DNA of 64,000 bases from NCBI RefSeq assembly GCF_043290135.1, contig NC_134701.1, forward strand, positions 3,009,501-3,073,500. Direction: 5' to 3'. This document shows, piece after piece, positions 63,801 to 64,000 of this stretch. The stretch's first letter is position 1. Every line of letters starts with the position of its first letter. Below the pieces are notes generated by a model that was not told where the DNA came from, did no database searches, and saw only the letters and a program-made list of their open reading frames with translations. Source of the stretch: Rhipicephalus microplus. Its lineage: Eukaryota > Arthropoda > Arachnida > Ixodida > Ixodidae. The translations under genes and the position numbers were made by a program.

Positions 63801-64000
63801 GTTGCTCTCGGCGACCACGTCACCGTCTTGGAGGTCTTCACAGGTGACTTCTACGAAAGCAGTCGCTCGGGGAGGCAACGTCACGCTTTCGTCGGCAACA
63901 CGCAGCGCAGGTCTACGACAGCTATCAGCGCCTCGATCGGTTGCAAGTTGCGTCGAGAAAGTCACCATTCGCTCGCGGAGATTTATGATCGCGCCATTCT
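60867..64000 (-). CDS. pol: Ty3/gypsy Pol polyprotein (5' partial)
   Basis: The frame is open from the window edge to a TAG stop at 60867-60869. The first in-frame ATG in view is at 63968 (1033 codons), but the frame stays open upstream and the preceding codons look like the end of a retropepsin domain, so this ATG is probably internal. Numbering from it: reverse transcriptase about 200-385, with catalytic Asp266 and the YLDD motif at 328-331; RNase H about 467-590, with acidic residues Asp477, Glu518, Asp543 and probably Asp586; integrase zinc-binding His686, His693, Cys723, Cys726; integrase core Asp756, Asp816, Glu852, with 35 residues between the last two; C-terminal GPY/F module with FGPY at 989-992. 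No chromodomain follows; the protein ends about 40 residues later. All catalytic residues expected of the family are present and no frameshift or stop is seen. It would copy element RNA into DNA and integrate it. The exact gypsy lineage was not determined. Confidence 0.93.
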   Translation of the reverse strand, partial: NGAIINLRERMVTFSTQLATDRGADSCRRPALRVADESVTLPPRATAFVEVTCEDLQDGDVVAESNVSLLLLQGVCAVRSILRVRDGRSQILVTNFNFEHRHLFRGTTVAFGDRVADVTECFASEEMVDGDKFLDHIDVSSKLSDEKKAALHTLLKEFKSCFASSSRVGQTPLIKHRIITDDDVRPIRQQPYRVSAKERETIQTQVKEMLDDGVIQPSSSPWSSPVVLVKKKDGTLRFCVDYRKLNSVTKKDVYPLPRVDDSLDRLRHAKYFSSIDLKSGYWQIEVDERDREKTAFVTPDGLYEFRVLPFGLCSAPATFQRMMDTVLAGLKWQSCLVYLDDVVIFAESFEEHLKRLRMVLEAIRSAELTLKPQKCHFGYDELKFLGHVVSADGVRPDPEKTAAVATFPVPSDKKAVRRFLGLCAYYRRFITNFSTIAEPLTRLTRDDVPFAWTTEQEAAFTELRQRMQEAPVLAHFDEDADTEVHTDASNVGLGAVLVQRHNGVEHVIAYASRTLSRAEANYSTSEKECLAVVWATAKFRPYLYGRPFKVVTDHHSLCWLANLRDPSGRLARWSLRLQEFDIMIVYRSGRKHEDADALSRAPVGHPDMDSEYADGFLGALSDSDFMSRQRADQELRPIIDSLEGRNSHTPRRIARELSSFCLRRGILYKKNARGSNKAFLLVVPADMRDDILLACHDEPTSGHLGYSRTLARVRQQYYWPRLSTSVHRYVQGCRECQRRKTPPVKPAGLLHPITPPRTPFDLVGMDLLGPFPLSATGNKWIIVATDYLTRYAETKALPRGTASEVAKFFVQHIVLRHGAPSCVITDRGTSFTAQMLEDIFRLSCTSHRKTTAYHPQSNGLTERLNKTIADMLSMYVDVQHKTWDDILPYVTFAYNTAMQETTRFSPFHLVYGRNVQTMLDAMLPYDNSDALSPEAEQYTQYAEEARQLARVNIGHQQDADARRYNLRRRNVAYHPGERVWVWTPVRRPGLSEKLLSRYFGPYKVIRRVSDLTYEVLPDGTVSSRRQHRPETVHVVRLKPYYTQ

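Larger units (their letters stand above)
60491..64000 (-). mobile_element. Ty3/gypsy LTR retrotransposon, 3' part
   Basis: A minus-strand element whose 3' end abuts the satellite at 60490/60491 and whose 5' part (5' LTR, primer-binding site, gag, most of protease) lies beyond the window. The pol order protease end, reverse transcriptase, RNase H, integrase is that of Ty3/gypsy (Metaviridae) and excludes Ty1/copia, where integrase comes first. The + strand begins TGTCACC at the boundary, so the element ends in ACA on its own strand, as LTRs usually do. The uninterrupted pol frame suggests recent insertion. The 4-6 bp target duplication expected of this class cannot be checked here. Confidence 0.88.

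Noticed and set aside
60726..63841. Several short frames on both strands inside the pol region
   Set aside because: They lie opposite or out of frame with the long pol frame and show no domains; they are by-products of its composition.

Overview
The window is about 60.5 kb of telomere-related satellite DNA followed by about 3.5 kb of a Ty3/gypsy LTR retrotransposon that runs off the right edge. No host protein-coding gene, tRNA or rRNA gene is visible. The organism is a eukaryote and almost certainly an arthropod: the pentamer CCTAA (TTAGG on the other strand) is the arthropod telomere repeat. A tick or other arachnid is my guess from the style of the retrotransposon polyprotein, and this is inference only.

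Layout. Positions 1-60490 alternate between runs of CCTAA and blocks of a non-telomeric satellite. The satellite monomer is about 185-190 bp and is itself two diverged halves. Three diverged monomers form a higher-order trimer of about 556 bp. CCTAA runs come in two size classes: long runs of about 640-670 bp with a fixed order of variant pentamers, and short runs of about 95-205 bp. Nearly every run begins and ends at the same two points of the satellite monomer. All CCTAA runs and all satellite copies share one orientation, which puts the nearest chromosome end to the left of position 1 if this is a true subtelomere. By my block boundaries CCTAA makes up about a quarter of the array.

On top of this, larger segments are duplicated: offsets near 2.38, 2.95, 4.0, 5.37, 7.5 and 12.38 kb, plus hybrid CCTAA runs and an in-register loss of one trimer. 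The picture is of repeated unequal exchange or copying between CCTAA runs.

At 60490/60491 a satellite half-monomer stops abruptly. From there to the right edge lies a minus-strand LTR retrotransposon: a putative 3' LTR end, an untranslated stretch and an uninterrupted pol reading frame (end of protease, reverse transcriptase, RNase H, integrase with GPY/F module). Its direction of transcription points into the array, so read-through from its 3' LTR would yield UUAGG-rich RNA. Block boundaries were read by eye and are good to a few bases. Arrays of this kind are prone to assembly error, so the copy numbers describe this assembly.
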